A stretch of 64,000 nucleotides of DNA from Sulfurovum zhangzhouensis (GCF_030347965.1 NZ_JAQIBD010000001.1:1-64000), one strand, 5' to 3'; shown: positions 1 through 8,443, numbered from the stretch's first letter. Notes: generated by a model from the sequence alone, not told the origin. Numbers and translations are program-made.

Positions 1-203
1 TGAGGCATCTGCATCATTCTATTGGGTCTCATCTGTCCCTTTCCCATCATTCCAGACCCTTTATACTGTTGTCGTTCTTGAGGTGTCATTGTCTGCATGC
101 GCTTTTGCATTTCCTGAGCGAGTTCTTCTGTTGAGACCTGAGAGAGGTCAGCACTAAAACTGCTGGACACTAAAAGTGACGTGATCATGATAAACTTTTT
201 CAT
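1..203 (-). CDS. Small Met/Gln-rich secreted protein (partial, C-terminus off window)
   Basis: The frame opens at an ATG at 201-203 behind a good AAAGGAG ribosome binding site and stays open to the left edge, so only the first 67 codons are visible. They encode a signal peptide (MKKFIMITSLLVSSSFSA) followed by a hydrophilic stretch containing QEMQKRMQTMTPQERQQYK and then a Met/Gly-rich run (GSGMMGKGQMRPNRMMQMP). The composition resembles small periplasmic proteins of the Spy or metal-binding kind, but I do not recognise a family. It lies divergent to the flavoprotein gene at 332. Confidence is high that it is coding and low on function. Confidence 0.7.
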   Translation of the reverse strand, partial: MKKFIMITSLLVSSSFSADLSQVSTEELAQEMQKRMQTMTPQERQQYKGSGMMGKGQMRPNRMMQMP

Positions 204-331
204 TGTATGCTCCTTTTTTATGTTATTAAAATAATTATAGTTGCTTATCACTTAAAGGTCAGTCTGCTAAAGAGTCCCATTTATAACTTTTCGGTATCAT
301 TCCGGTAATACTTTTTAAAAGGATCTGCATC

Positions 332-1570
332 GTGCCAAACACTTACGATCTTATCGTTATCGGTTCTGGTGCAGCAGGTATGATCGCTGCGATTACCGCT
401 GCACGTGATGGGAAAAAGGTCTTGCTCTTAGAGAAGCTTTCTCAGATTGGTGCAAAACTTAAGGCAACAGGCGGTGGACGCTGCAACCTGACCAATACAT
501 TGGATAATGAAACCTTTATGCACCGTTTTGGTCGGGATGGACGTTTCATGATACCGGCTTTAGAGCACTTTGATCACTACGCTTTAATTGATTTTTTTAA
601 AGAGATAGGCGTAGAGAGCCATGCACCTGATGGCTTTAGAGTCTTCCCTGTTACCCACAGTTCTACGACCATTATCAATGCACTAAAAAATGAAATGGAG
701 AAAGTCGGCGTAGAAGTGAAGTGTTCACAAAAGGTTGAGACACTTGAGCACGATGGAGAGAAGGTAACCGGGGTTCATACAGATGATTCAATATATTTTG
801 CCACACATGTGATCGTAGCGACAGGTGGTATGGGATATCCTATGCTGGGTGCTGAGGGTGACGGTTATGTGCTAGCCGAGTCTATCGGACATAGCGTAAC
901 AGAGCTTTTCCCGGCGATGATGCCGCTAAAAACCAAAGAGACATGGGTTACTAACTGTAGAGCGGATACCATCGCTAAAGTACATATGCATGTAGATATG
1001 AAAAAGTATAAAAAACTTAAAGCCATGGGTGACCTGATTTTTACGAAGAACGGTATAAGAGGTCCGGTAGTGCTGGACTTCTCACGTGAGATCACTCCTC
1101 TTTTACAAAAGTTTGAGGAAGTACCGCTTTTGATGAACCTTACTAAAGGGATGAATGAAGAGCAGATACGAGAGCATTTTAAAAAAGAGCTTGAGAAAAA
1201 TCCTCATCAAAATACATTGGATCTTGTTAAAACACTTCTTCCTGAGTCTGTAAGTCAGGAACTATGTAAAATGGCTGGTATCATTTCAGATATTGCTCTT
1301 TCCAAACAGCAAGGAACAGCAAGAGATAAACTCTTTAAATTCATGGCCTGGACACCACTTACTGTAACAGGCCATGACGGTTTTAAGATGGCGATGATCA
1401 CGCGCGGGGGTGTGAGTCTCAAAGAGATCGACCCATATACAATGCAGAGCCGTAAACTACATGGACTTTACTTCTGCGGTGAAGTCATGAACTTGGATGG
1501 TCCATGCGGAGGATATAATCTCCAATGGTCATTTTCGAGTGGTTATTTGGCAGGGAAGTTATTAGGATAA
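332..1570 (+). CDS. BaiN/HI0933-family FAD-dependent oxidoreductase
   Basis: A 412-residue cytoplasmic flavoprotein starting at GTG behind an AAAAGGA site. The N-terminus has a dinucleotide-binding motif (IGSGAAG, residues 10-16), the family signature GAKLKATGGGRCNLTN near residues 40-55, a second FAD segment (VIVATGGMGYP), and the C-terminal FAD motif GEVMNLDGPCGGYNLQWSFS. This matches the HI0933/YhiN/BaiN family of NAD(P)/FAD-dependent oxidoreductases in full length. The physiological substrate is generally unknown; the names BaiN and aminoacetone oxidase come from individual members and should not be transferred. It stands alone, convergent with the murU-like gene that ends 21 bp downstream. 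Confidence 0.85.
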   Translation: MPNTYDLIVIGSGAAGMIAAITAARDGKKVLLLEKLSQIGAKLKATGGGRCNLTNTLDNETFMHRFGRDGRFMIPALEHFDHYALIDFFKEIGVESHAPDGFRVFPVTHSSTTIINALKNEMEKVGVEVKCSQKVETLEHDGEKVTGVHTDDSIYFATHVIVATGGMGYPMLGAEGDGYVLAESIGHSVTELFPAMMPLKTKETWVTNCRADTIAKVHMHVDMKKYKKLKAMGDLIFTKNGIRGPVVLDFSREITPLLQKFEEVPLLMNLTKGMNEEQIREHFKKELEKNPHQNTLDLVKTLLPESVSQELCKMAGIISDIALSKQQGTARDKLFKFMAWTPLTVTGHDGFKMAMITRGGVSLKEIDPYTMQSRKLHGLYFCGEVMNLDGPCGGYNLQWSFSSGYLAGKLLG

Positions 1571-1590
1571 AAGTTCGGATCATCGCTTTC

Positions 1591-2259
1591 TCAGCTTCTA
1601 CTGAAAAGCTCGGCATTCAAAAGTTCAAGACGTTCAGGTGTACCGATGTCCAGCCACTCTCCTTCATAGAGCTCTCCCGTAACTTTACCTTCTTTCATTG
1701 CTTTCCTCAATATCGGAGCAAGTGCTGTTTTACCGTAAGGAAGCCCTTCAAATAGTTTGGGAGAATAGTACCCTATTCCTGAAAATGTATACTGTTTTGC
1801 ATCTACCACTTTCATCCCGTTAAGTGCAAAGTCTCCTTCTGGGTTGTGTTCCGGATTGGGTACAAGGATGAGATGGGCCAGTGTATTCTCAGCTAAACTG
1901 ATAATATGGTCAAACTCGTAATCACACCAGATATCTCCATTGACTACCAAAAAAGGTTCATCACCAAGAAGTGGCAACGCCTTGATGATACCCCCTGCAC
2001 TTTCAAGAGGTCCTTCATCCTGTTCATCAGAGTAAGTGATATTGGCTCCCCACTCGCTTCCATCACCCAATGCTTCAGGGATCATGTAACCTAAGTGAGC
2101 GATATTGATAACGATATCAGTGATGCCTTCATGTACCAGACGTTCGATATGCCATACGATAAGAGGTATACCACCCACTTCAAGCAGTGGTTTGGGGGTT
2201 TTATCCGTAAGTGGACGCATTCGGGTACCTAACCCTGCTGCAAGGATCATTGCCTTCAT
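1591..2259 (-). CDS. murU: MurNAc-1-phosphate uridylyltransferase (MurU-like)
   Basis: A 222-residue sugar-1-phosphate nucleotidyltransferase. The N-terminal signature AAGLGTRMRPLTDKTPKPLL (residues 7-26) is the nucleotide-binding loop of the family, and VVNGDIWCD is the metal-binding segment. It lies directly downstream of an amgK-like kinase and anmK, which is the context that separates MurU from glucose- or mannose-1-phosphate enzymes. In the known pathway MurU converts MurNAc-1-phosphate plus UTP to UDP-MurNAc, feeding peptidoglycan synthesis without MurA. The length matches Pseudomonas MurU. There is a 59-bp gap to amgK, so it is probably co-transcribed. Confidence 0.85.
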   Translation of the reverse strand: MKAMILAAGLGTRMRPLTDKTPKPLLEVGGIPLIVWHIERLVHEGITDIVINIAHLGYMIPEALGDGSEWGANITYSDEQDEGPLESAGGIIKALPLLGDEPFLVVNGDIWCDYEFDHIISLAENTLAHLILVPNPEHNPEGDFALNGMKVVDAKQYTFSGIGYYSPKLFEGLPYGKTALAPILRKAMKEGKVTGELYEGEWLDIGTPERLELLNAELFSRS

Positions 2260-2318
2260 ATATTTCTCACTCCTATAATAGTCTCTAATTCGTTTTTTAT
2301 CATTACCGGTACATTATG

Positions 2319-3254
2319 TTATGAATTAACAGAGAGTATATCTACAAGCCCTTTTGTCTCACCATATTTACTTGCAATATCAAGTACATATTTCAATGTC
2401 AGAGGTATATCTTTGAGATATCCTTCTTTCCCGTCACGAAGATAGAGACGGCTGAAAATACCTAAAACCTTGATATGTCGTTGTAATCCCATGAGATCAA
2501 ACCATCGCATGAAAGTTTCATCATCGACATTCAATCCCCGTTTATCACGGAAACTAAGTGCTAATTGTTCTATCGTTTGAGGATCAAAGAAAACATAGCA
2601 GTCACGAAGTAGTGAGACTAGATCGTAAGTTACTGCACCTATCCTTGCATCCTGAAAATCAATTACGATGATCTCATCATGCGGACTAAGCATGATATTG
2701 CGTGAATGAAAGTCTCTATGTACGAAATAGCCCTGAGGTTGAGACAAGACACCATTTGTAATATTATTTAATATCTTATTAAGGATTTCCTGCTCTTCTT
2801 CATTTAAGGTTTTACCTAAATATTTCTCGAGATACCATTCTCGCATCAAGTTCATTTCCGCACGCAGGAAAGCCGCATCATATTCTGGTAGCCCTTCTGT
2901 CTGGGCACCTTGCATTCTGACGATCGTATCAATTGCTTTATCATAAAAATGTATGAAGTTAGTTTCATCGATGGTTTCAAGCAGATGAGTACTTCCCATA
3001 TCCTCAAGCATCAGAAAGCCTTCTTCTCTGTTTTGTACAAGTATTTTGGGAACAGTGACCTTCACGTCTCTCAGACGAAAAGCAATATCTATAAAGGGTT
3101 CAAGAGACTCTTTTTGAAGTGATGCGTCCATAATAATACTGCTTTGAATCCCATCGTTTAAACGGTAGTATTTTCGGAAGCTTGCATCACTAGATGCAGG
3201 TTCAAGTTTTCCCTCACAGTAGATATCTTCTAACCATGCTTCTATTTTTTCCAT
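2319..3254 (-). CDS. amgK: Anomeric MurNAc/GlcNAc kinase (AmgK-like)
   Basis: A 311-residue APH/choline-kinase-fold protein. The longest frame begins at a TTG at 3284, but the ATG at 3254 is preceded by AAGGGA, so I chose that. The kinase catalytic segment VHRDFHSRNIM and the metal-binding segment IDFQDARIGAVTYDLVSLLR are intact, and GLQRHIKVLGIFSRLYLRDG is very like the conserved AmgK C-terminal segment. AmgK phosphorylates MurNAc and GlcNAc at the anomeric carbon. Its position between anmK and murU fits the MurNAc salvage pathway. Confidence 0.87.
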   Translation of the reverse strand: MEKIEAWLEDIYCEGKLEPASSDASFRKYYRLNDGIQSSIIMDASLQKESLEPFIDIAFRLRDVKVTVPKILVQNREEGFLMLEDMGSTHLLETIDETNFIHFYDKAIDTIVRMQGAQTEGLPEYDAAFLRAEMNLMREWYLEKYLGKTLNEEEQEILNKILNNITNGVLSQPQGYFVHRDFHSRNIMLSPHDEIIVIDFQDARIGAVTYDLVSLLRDCYVFFDPQTIEQLALSFRDKRGLNVDDETFMRWFDLMGLQRHIKVLGIFSRLYLRDGKEGYLKDIPLTLKYVLDIASKYGETKGLVDILSVNS

Positions 3255-3353
3255 TCTAATTATTCCCTTTATATGTATTCCCAAGATAGCGGGGTGCTAT
3301 GATTGGGGCAGTATGCCACGTTTTGATACCCCTGTCAAGCATAGAGATGATAA

Positions 3354-4427
3354 TCATCTATAGACTCCGCCAAGGATTCCATTTTCTTTTGCCCCGGTAA
3401 CATCTTTGAGATTGATATGTTCATTATGGATACGTTTGTAAGCAAGCCAAGCCATCATCATTGCTTCTAACATATCTGCATTCTCTGCAATGATGACAGT
3501 GATATTGGGCATCACTGCCTTGATCCGCTCCAAAAGAAAGCTGTTCTTTGCTCCGCCTCCACTAAGAACTGCTATATCTCTTTGAAATTTTAGCAGTTCA
3601 TTACAGATCGTAAATGCAGTAAGTTCAAGAAGTGTACGTTGTACATCTTCACTTTTGAGTGTCTTTTTTTCTATAAAGTGGTTGATCCATGCTTCATTGA
3701 ATTTTTCTCTACCTGTACTTTTGGGATGGGGTTGGTGAAAGTAACTATCTTCGAGCATTTTTTCAAGTAGGGAGAAATTTACCTCTCCTTCTCTCGCCCA
3801 TAACCCGTCTTTGTCATAGGTTTTCCCTGTATGCTTATGACACCAAAGGTCCATCAGTACATTACCAGGTCCTGTATCATACCCTATCAGTTGTTTATCC
3901 GGTATTGTGATATTGGCCATGCCTCCGATATTGACTACTGCAATACTTTCACTGAGCTCTTGAAACAAAAATTGGTGAAACGAAGGTGCTAGAGGTGCCC
4001 CCTGCCCGCCTAAAGCGATGTCTTTGGCTCTGAAGTCTGCTACTACGGGGATACGTGTACGGGTTGTAAGTGTACTGGGATCCCCAAGCTGTATACTGAA
4101 AGGATACTCAGCATTAGGTTCATGCCAAAGTGTCTGGCCATGTGAGCCGATGGCTATCACTGTTTTTGGGTCAATCTGATAAGTGCTTAGTAGAGAATTG
4201 ACCGCATCAGCAAAGAGTTCCGACAGCTGGATATGCAGTTTTCCTATTTGAGCCAATGTGGTATTGCCGTTGATCGTTTGAAGGAGTTCATCTTTTAGGA
4301 TAGCAGGGAAAGGATATTCTGTAGCATGGATCAAATGACATTCATGCTTATTGATTTGGCAAAGTACCACGTCAATGCCGTCCATCGAGGTTCCTGACAT
4401 GATACCGATATAGTGTTCTTTTTTCAT
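3354..4427 (-). CDS. anmK: Anhydro-N-acetylmuramic acid kinase (AnmK)
   Basis: A 357-residue ASKHA-fold kinase. The N-terminal signature GIMSGTSMDGIDVVL is diagnostic of AnmK; VVNIGGMANIT, YDTGPGNVLMDLW and VLSGGGAKNSFL are its other conserved blocks. The enzyme opens the 1,6-anhydro ring of anhydroMurNAc and phosphorylates it, giving MurNAc-6-phosphate in the cytoplasm. I chose the ATG at 4427 over a TTG two codons upstream. It is the first gene of the recycling cluster; amgK begins 99 bp downstream. No MurQ etherase is visible in the window, consistent with the AmgK/MurU route. Confidence 0.92.
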   Translation of the reverse strand: MKKEHYIGIMSGTSMDGIDVVLCQINKHECHLIHATEYPFPAILKDELLQTINGNTTLAQIGKLHIQLSELFADAVNSLLSTYQIDPKTVIAIGSHGQTLWHEPNAEYPFSIQLGDPSTLTTRTRIPVVADFRAKDIALGGQGAPLAPSFHQFLFQELSESIAVVNIGGMANITIPDKQLIGYDTGPGNVLMDLWCHKHTGKTYDKDGLWAREGEVNFSLLEKMLEDSYFHQPHPKSTGREKFNEAWINHFIEKKTLKSEDVQRTLLELTAFTICNELLKFQRDIAVLSGGGAKNSFLLERIKAVMPNITVIIAENADMLEAMMMAWLAYKRIHNEHINLKDVTGAKENGILGGVYR

Positions 4428-4573
4428 TGGCAATACTTGTATATTGAAGTTGATTATTATAACGTAAAGGGATGTAACCTTTGCAAATAACTTGACAGTT
4501 ACACACTATCTACACAGATAATTAGTATAGATATAAAGATGAGAGTACAATCCCTGTAAGGAGTGATATTACG

Positions 4574-5020
4574 TTGAGAAAAACATTTTTGAATTTAATA
4601 ACTTCTGCACTCGTGCTGGTAAGTGCGGGAGCTACGGATGAATCTGCCCTTGCCATTTCTTATAATGATGATTTAAAATGGGGACCATGTCCTACTTTTA
4701 TCGGTGAAGGATGTCAGATAGCCGTATTACACGGTGATCCTGCCAAAGAGAATCTTGACATCTTTTTTAAAGTTCCGGCAGATTATCCGATCCCGCATCA
4801 TTGGCATACTTCAGCAGAACGTATGATACTGGTTTCAGGCAAATTGACGGTAACTTACGATAACCAGGAGAGTGAAGTACTCACAAAAGGAATGTATGCC
4901 TATGGCCCTTCCAAATTACCGCATACTGCTTACTGTGAAAAAGGAGATGAACCCTGTGTCATATTTATCGCATTTGAAGAACCTATCGATGCGTTTGAAG
5001 TAGTTAAAGAAACACCTTAA
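4574..5020 (+). CDS. Secreted cupin-domain protein
   Basis: A 148-residue protein starting at TTG with an upstream AAGGAG. It has an N-terminal signal peptide (hydrophobic to about residue 20, then ATDESALA) and a single cupin barrel. Metal-ligand candidates are in PHHWHTSAERMILVSGKL (cupin motif 1) and LPHTAYCEKG (motif 2). Three cysteines could form a disulfide in the periplasm. It is transcribed opposite to its neighbours, between anmK and the HAD genes, and probably has its own promoter in 4434-4573. The specific function is not known; periplasmic single-domain cupins of this type are mostly uncharacterised. Confidence 0.7.
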   Translation: MRKTFLNLITSALVLVSAGATDESALAISYNDDLKWGPCPTFIGEGCQIAVLHGDPAKENLDIFFKVPADYPIPHHWHTSAERMILVSGKLTVTYDNQESEVLTKGMYAYGPSKLPHTAYCEKGDEPCVIFIAFEEPIDAFEVVKETP

Positions 5021-5031
5021 AAATGAGTCTA

Positions 5032-5676
5032 TTAGTGTGCATATCCCTCTAGTAATGTGATAAGTTCCTCTAGGTTTTGAATACGGTACGTGGCACTGCT
5101 GAAGTCATGGTCAGTCGTAAAGTGATTATCAACAATCGCACACTCTATCCCCGCATTGACCGCTGAACGCAGTCCTCGCTCAGAGTCTTCGATTACAAGT
5201 GCTTCCTGTTTTTCCCCGTCAAAAAGAGAAAGCCCTTTTAGATACGGGTCTGGATGAGGCTTACTTCGTACATACTCTCCACTGCAAAGTACGAACTCCA
5301 TATGATCCACAATGCCTCTTCCTTCATGAATCAATTCAAAATCTTCTCGACGTGCAGAGGTAATGATACCCATGCGGTATTTCTCTTTTAAAATGGACAG
5401 AACATCATGAACACTGGGTATAGCGATATCTTCCGTACGCAGGTAATGCTGGTAAAGTTCATTACGTTTAGCACGCTCATTCTCTACCCTCTCTTTAGTA
5501 TAGCCCTGCTCTTCAGCCAACAACAGGGCACTTTGTCCATTGATCATAATCTCTTTGTAGCGTTCTTCTTCCAGTGTGATATTCAAAGCCTTGAGTATCT
5601 CGTAATTGGCTCTAAAGTACCATTGTTCAGTCTCTACCAGTACACCGTCATTATCAAATAGAAGATACTTTTTCAT
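5032..5676 (-). CDS. HAD-family phosphatase (phosphoglycolate phosphatase / beta-PGM subgroup)
   Basis: A 214-residue HAD hydrolase with a helical cap after motif I. Motif I is LLFDNDGVLVE (nucleophile Asp8, acid/base Asp10), motif II is GIITSARRED, motif III is the Lys in RSKPHPDPY, and motif IV is VIEDSERG. It could act on a small phosphorylated metabolite. Because it lies within 600 bp of anmK, and the AmgK/MurU route needs a MurNAc-6-phosphate phosphatase (MupP, also a HAD enzyme of this subgroup), it is a candidate for that job. This is inference from context only. Its start lies 4 bp after the stop of the next HAD gene, so the two are co-transcribed. Confidence 0.75.
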   Translation of the reverse strand: MKKYLLFDNDGVLVETEQWYFRANYEILKALNITLEEERYKEIMINGQSALLLAEEQGYTKERVENERAKRNELYQHYLRTEDIAIPSVHDVLSILKEKYRMGIITSARREDFELIHEGRGIVDHMEFVLCSGEYVRSKPHPDPYLKGLSLFDGEKQEALVIEDSERGLRSAVNAGIECAIVDNHFTTDHDFSSATYRIQNLEELITLLEGYAH

Positions 5677-5680
5677 ACGA

Positions 5681-6448
5681 TCAGTCCAATAATTGCTCTA
5701 CAAGATCAGTAAAACTATCACAGATAATATCAGGTTTTATATCACTGTGAAGATCACTCTCTTTAAACTTTCCTGTTTTAACCAGAGCTGTTTTAAAACC
5801 GGCTTTCTGAGCACCACCGATATCCGAGATGATGTCATCACCTACCATGAGTATTTCACTGGGGTTCATTCCCAATGATTCAGCTACAAGGTGAAAAAAT
5901 GATGCACTTGGTTTACCGATAATGGTTGCTTCTTTCCCGCTGGCAAATTCAAGTGCAGCGATCCAGCTTCCCGTACCCATTGTAAGTTTGCCGTCACTAT
6001 CTTTAAAATAACGGCTTTTGGCAGCACCGATCAGTTCAGCTCCCTCTTCAATATGTCTAAATGCCTGGTTCATCGTATCAAAATGAAAATTTTTATGGGC
6101 ATCGGCAACCACTACACAGTCTACCTGATCATTACTACGTAACTCTGCAAAATAGACATTGGCTTCATCAGTGAGGAGTGTATAGGCTTTGTATTTTTTT
6201 GCACGTACATAGTCTCTCGTTGCAGCAAGAGCAGTATACATCTCACTTTCATCGATCGTAAAGCCTAGTTTTTGAAGATGTTTAACAATTTGAAACGGAG
6301 TAGATCGCGTGGTATTGCTGATTAGTCTTAAAGGATAGCGTGAACGAAGAGTGTTCAACGCTTTGGGTGCACCTTGTATCGGCTCGCTGCCTACATAGAG
6401 TACACCCCCGATATCGGTCATGATGCCCTTGATATCTTTGAGTAGCAT
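5681..6448 (-). CDS. HAD-IIA subfamily hydrolase (LHPP/TIGR01458-like)
   Basis: A 255-residue HAD protein with the class IIA cap. Motif I reads MTDIGGVLYVG, so the nucleophile Asp is present but the usual second Asp (DxD) is Gly; LHPP-type relatives also lack it and have Ser there. LISNTTRS is motif II, IIGKPSASFF carries the motif III Lys, and MVGDDIISDIGGAQKAG is motif IV plus the IIA signature. The substrate is unknown; relatives include pyrophosphate and phospholysine phosphatases. Its ATG overlaps the stop of the PhnA-type gene by 1 base (TAATG), so the two are translationally coupled. Confidence 0.75.
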   Translation of the reverse strand: MLLKDIKGIMTDIGGVLYVGSEPIQGAPKALNTLRSRYPLRLISNTTRSTPFQIVKHLQKLGFTIDESEMYTALAATRDYVRAKKYKAYTLLTDEANVYFAELRSNDQVDCVVVADAHKNFHFDTMNQAFRHIEEGAELIGAAKSRYFKDSDGKLTMGTGSWIAALEFASGKEATIIGKPSASFFHLVAESLGMNPSEILMVGDDIISDIGGAQKAGFKTALVKTGKFKESDLHSDIKPDIICDSFTDLVEQLLD

Positions 6449-6789
6449 TATGCCTTTTTCACAAACTCTTGTTTAAGTTTGATTGCTCCGACACCAGGAA
6501 CTTTACAGTCAATATTGTGTCCATCATTCCCCTCAACAAGGCGGATACCCTTGATCTTAGTCCCTACTTTGATCCCATCGCTGCTTCCTTTGACCTTAAG
6601 GTCTTTTATGACAGTAACAGTATCGCCATCCTGAAGAATGTTGCCATTGGCATCTTTAACGATTAATCCTTCCTCTCCAGCTGCTTCATTTTTGCTCCAT
6701 TCGTGTGCACATTCAGGGCAAATGTAAAGCTCTCCATCCTCATACGTATATTGGCTTCCACACATTGGACAGTTTGGTAGTTGTTCCAT
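6448..6789 (-). CDS. yjdM: PhnA-domain zinc-ribbon protein
   Basis: A 113-residue PhnA/YjdM family protein. The N-terminus is a zinc ribbon (CPMCG at about residue 8 and CPECAHEW at about residue 24), followed by the conserved [20 protein letters not shown] segment of the PhnA domain and an SH3-like C-terminus. Despite the name, these small proteins are not known to cleave phosphonate and their role is unclear. It is the upstream partner of the HAD-IIA gene and lies 15 bp downstream of the DUF2238 gene. Confidence 0.85.
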   Translation of the reverse strand: MEQLPNCPMCGSQYTYEDGELYICPECAHEWSKNEAAGEEGLIVKDANGNILQDGDTVTVIKDLKVKGSSDGIKVGTKIKGIRLVEGNDGHNIDCKVPGVGAIKLKQEFVKKA

Positions 6790-6804
6790 GATTATTCCTT
6801 TCGT

Positions 6805-7425
6805 TCAGTTCTTATGGTCTTTTGGGATCGTGATTATAGCCAAAAAGCCAAAAAGTATCGCGCCGCACATATCCAAGAGCATATCTTTTTGGGCATCCCA
6901 TACATCTCCCTGCGAGCCTAAAAAGAGTGATCCTGAGGTACCTCCCTCTATGACGGCATAGTACATTTCTATGATTTCATAGCTCGCAGCCCAGAACCCT
7001 ATCGCAAATATCGCAAACAATAATGCTACAAAACGGTTGTTTACCAAAGAGCTTCTTACTAAAAACTCTACGATCGGATAAGCAAATACCCCTACAAAAA
7101 AGTGACCCACCCTATCAAAGTTGTTACGTCCCTCAGGAAAGATAAAATCAAGCCCGAATGATGAGATCAGTTGGTTACCGTAGTCAAAGGGTACCCTTTC
7201 AAAGCTCCAGTGCCCGCCTAAAGTGTGATAAGAGAGAAATGCCCACATCAAGATGTAAGCTGTATTGGAAAAAACAAAACTTCTATGCCAAAGAGCCAGT
7301 ATACTTACAGCGATAAGTACAGGAATATTTTCTACAAGCCAGGTTGCCCGATCATAGGGTTCAATCGCCAGTACACTGAAGAGGATGATATATAAAACAA
7401 GTAGTATCTTTGGAAGATGTCGCAT
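6805..7425 (-). CDS. DUF2238 (YjdF-like) inner-membrane protein
   Basis: A 206-residue polytopic membrane protein with about six hydrophobic segments. The conserved pattern NNFDRVGHFFVGVFAYP, followed by a long FWAASYEIIEMYYA segment and GDVWDAQKDMLLD, matches the DUF2238/YjdF family. Function is unknown. Conserved charged residues (Asp, Arg, His, Glu) within predicted membrane helices suggest an enzyme or channel rather than a simple anchor. It is probably the first gene of a run including yjdM and the two HAD genes. Confidence 0.75.
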   Translation of the reverse strand: MRHLPKILLVLYIILFSVLAIEPYDRATWLVENIPVLIAVSILALWHRSFVFSNTAYILMWAFLSYHTLGGHWSFERVPFDYGNQLISSFGLDFIFPEGRNNFDRVGHFFVGVFAYPIVEFLVRSSLVNNRFVALLFAIFAIGFWAASYEIIEMYYAVIEGGTSGSLFLGSQGDVWDAQKDMLLDMCGAILFGFLAIITIPKDHKN

Positions 7426-7517
7426 TACAGCTCTTTATAGATTGGTATTTTCGAAAGTATTATAACATGAAGAAGAGATTCCCGCTTCAGCAGATAGTAA
7501 AACGGGAAGAGTAGCAA

Positions 7518-7859
7518 TTAAGCTTTAGGATCCTTTAGGAAAGCCAGAGTCAATGTGTCTTTGCCTTCTATGACTTTTTTTCCAACGAATAGTCTCACAC
7601 TATGGAACAAGAAAAGTTCTCCTGAGTAATTGACACCAAGAATAAAAGTATATTCACCAAATGCAAATCTTCTCAAGCCCATTGCTTCAGGTTGTTTACT
7701 TGGGTTCTCGATAGCGAAACAGACTTCATTTGGAAAGTCACTTGTACGACGATCGTCACTTACAAGGTGTACTTCACCAAGATCCGATGTAACTTGTACA
7801 GAGAGTTTATTTTCGAGTGAATGTACTCTTAGCTTATAGTCGCCAAATGTAAAATGCAT
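7518..7859 (-). CDS. Conserved-looking hypothetical protein, 113 aa
   Basis: A soluble 113-residue protein without signal peptide or membrane segment, rich in beta-prone residues. It has an aligned-looking N-terminal strand pattern (MHFTFGDYKLRVHSLENKL) and a central RFAFGEYTFILGVNYSGELF. Its ATG follows an AAAAGGAATT-type site. I do not recognise the family. It is flanked by intergenic gaps of about 90 bp, so it is probably a single-gene unit. Confidence 0.6.
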   Translation of the reverse strand: MHFTFGDYKLRVHSLENKLSVQVTSDLGEVHLVSDDRRTSDFPNEVCFAIENPSKQPEAMGLRRFAFGEYTFILGVNYSGELFLFHSVRLFVGKKVIEGKDTLTLAFLKDPKA

Positions 7860-7956
7860 TCATAATTCCTTTTAAGATTATTCTAAGTGAGACATTATAC
7901 CTTGAATTTATAAATCAATTTATTACACTTTTGCACAATTTTTGAACTTCTATCCT

Positions 7957-8349
7957 CTATACAAATTCTGTTGAGAGTTCCTGTAAAATCTGTTTTGCTT
8001 CAATCGCCGTACCATTGTACTTTTTGATTTTAATATCATGATCTGCCATAGCTTTTGCCGTATTTTTACACGCACGTCTTACTGCCAGGTAATCACAGTC
8101 ATCAAGAATATCTCCCATCTTTAGGTGTTCTTTTACATGTGCTTCATCATTTTCATCATGCGAACATTGGTGACCTTCATCATGTTCATGCTCATCCAAA
8201 TCAGTTCTTGGATTTTTTCTTACCTCTTCAAGATCAAATGACTTGAACATACCGTTACCCTTGAGCGTAAATACTGCAAAGTACGGTGTATGTCCTGCAT
8301 TGCCGAAAAACTGTAAATTTTTATCTTTTACCGGTACAGCTATTTTCAT
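7957..8349 (-). CDS. NifX/NifB-domain protein with His/Asp/Glu-rich insert
   Basis: A 130-residue member of the dinitrogenase iron-molybdenum cofactor-binding (NifX/NifB-C) fold. The start MKIAVPVKDKNLQFFGNAGH and the end GDILDDCDYLAVRRACKNTA fit the family. I chose the ATG at 8349 because it sits behind a strong AAGGAG; the longer frame to 8376 is not needed. The unusual feature is a middle insert of about 25 residues with alternating His, Glu and Asp (EHEHDEGHQCSHDENDEAHV), a likely metal-binding loop. No nif genes are present, so the protein is more likely a metal-cofactor carrier than part of nitrogen fixation. Confidence 0.7.
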   Translation of the reverse strand: MKIAVPVKDKNLQFFGNAGHTPYFAVFTLKGNGMFKSFDLEEVRKNPRTDLDEHEHDEGHQCSHDENDEAHVKEHLKMGDILDDCDYLAVRRACKNTAKAMADHDIKIKKYNGTAIEAKQILQELSTEFV

Positions 8350-8443
8350 AATTACTCCTTTTGAATCAATAACCATGATCTGCTATTAAACAGAGATGTT
8401 TGAGTCATTATAGCGTAGAGATCTATGAATTTGAAATGATTTC

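Noticed and set aside
3255-3284. Longer TTG start for amgK
   Set aside because: The ATG at 3254 has an AAGGGA site directly in front; the extra ten residues show no family similarity.
5032-6448. Toxin-antitoxin or defence system among the small genes at 5-9 kb
   Set aside because: The genes match phosphatase, PhnA, DUF2238 and NifX families, none typical of defence systems, and no mobile element flanks them.
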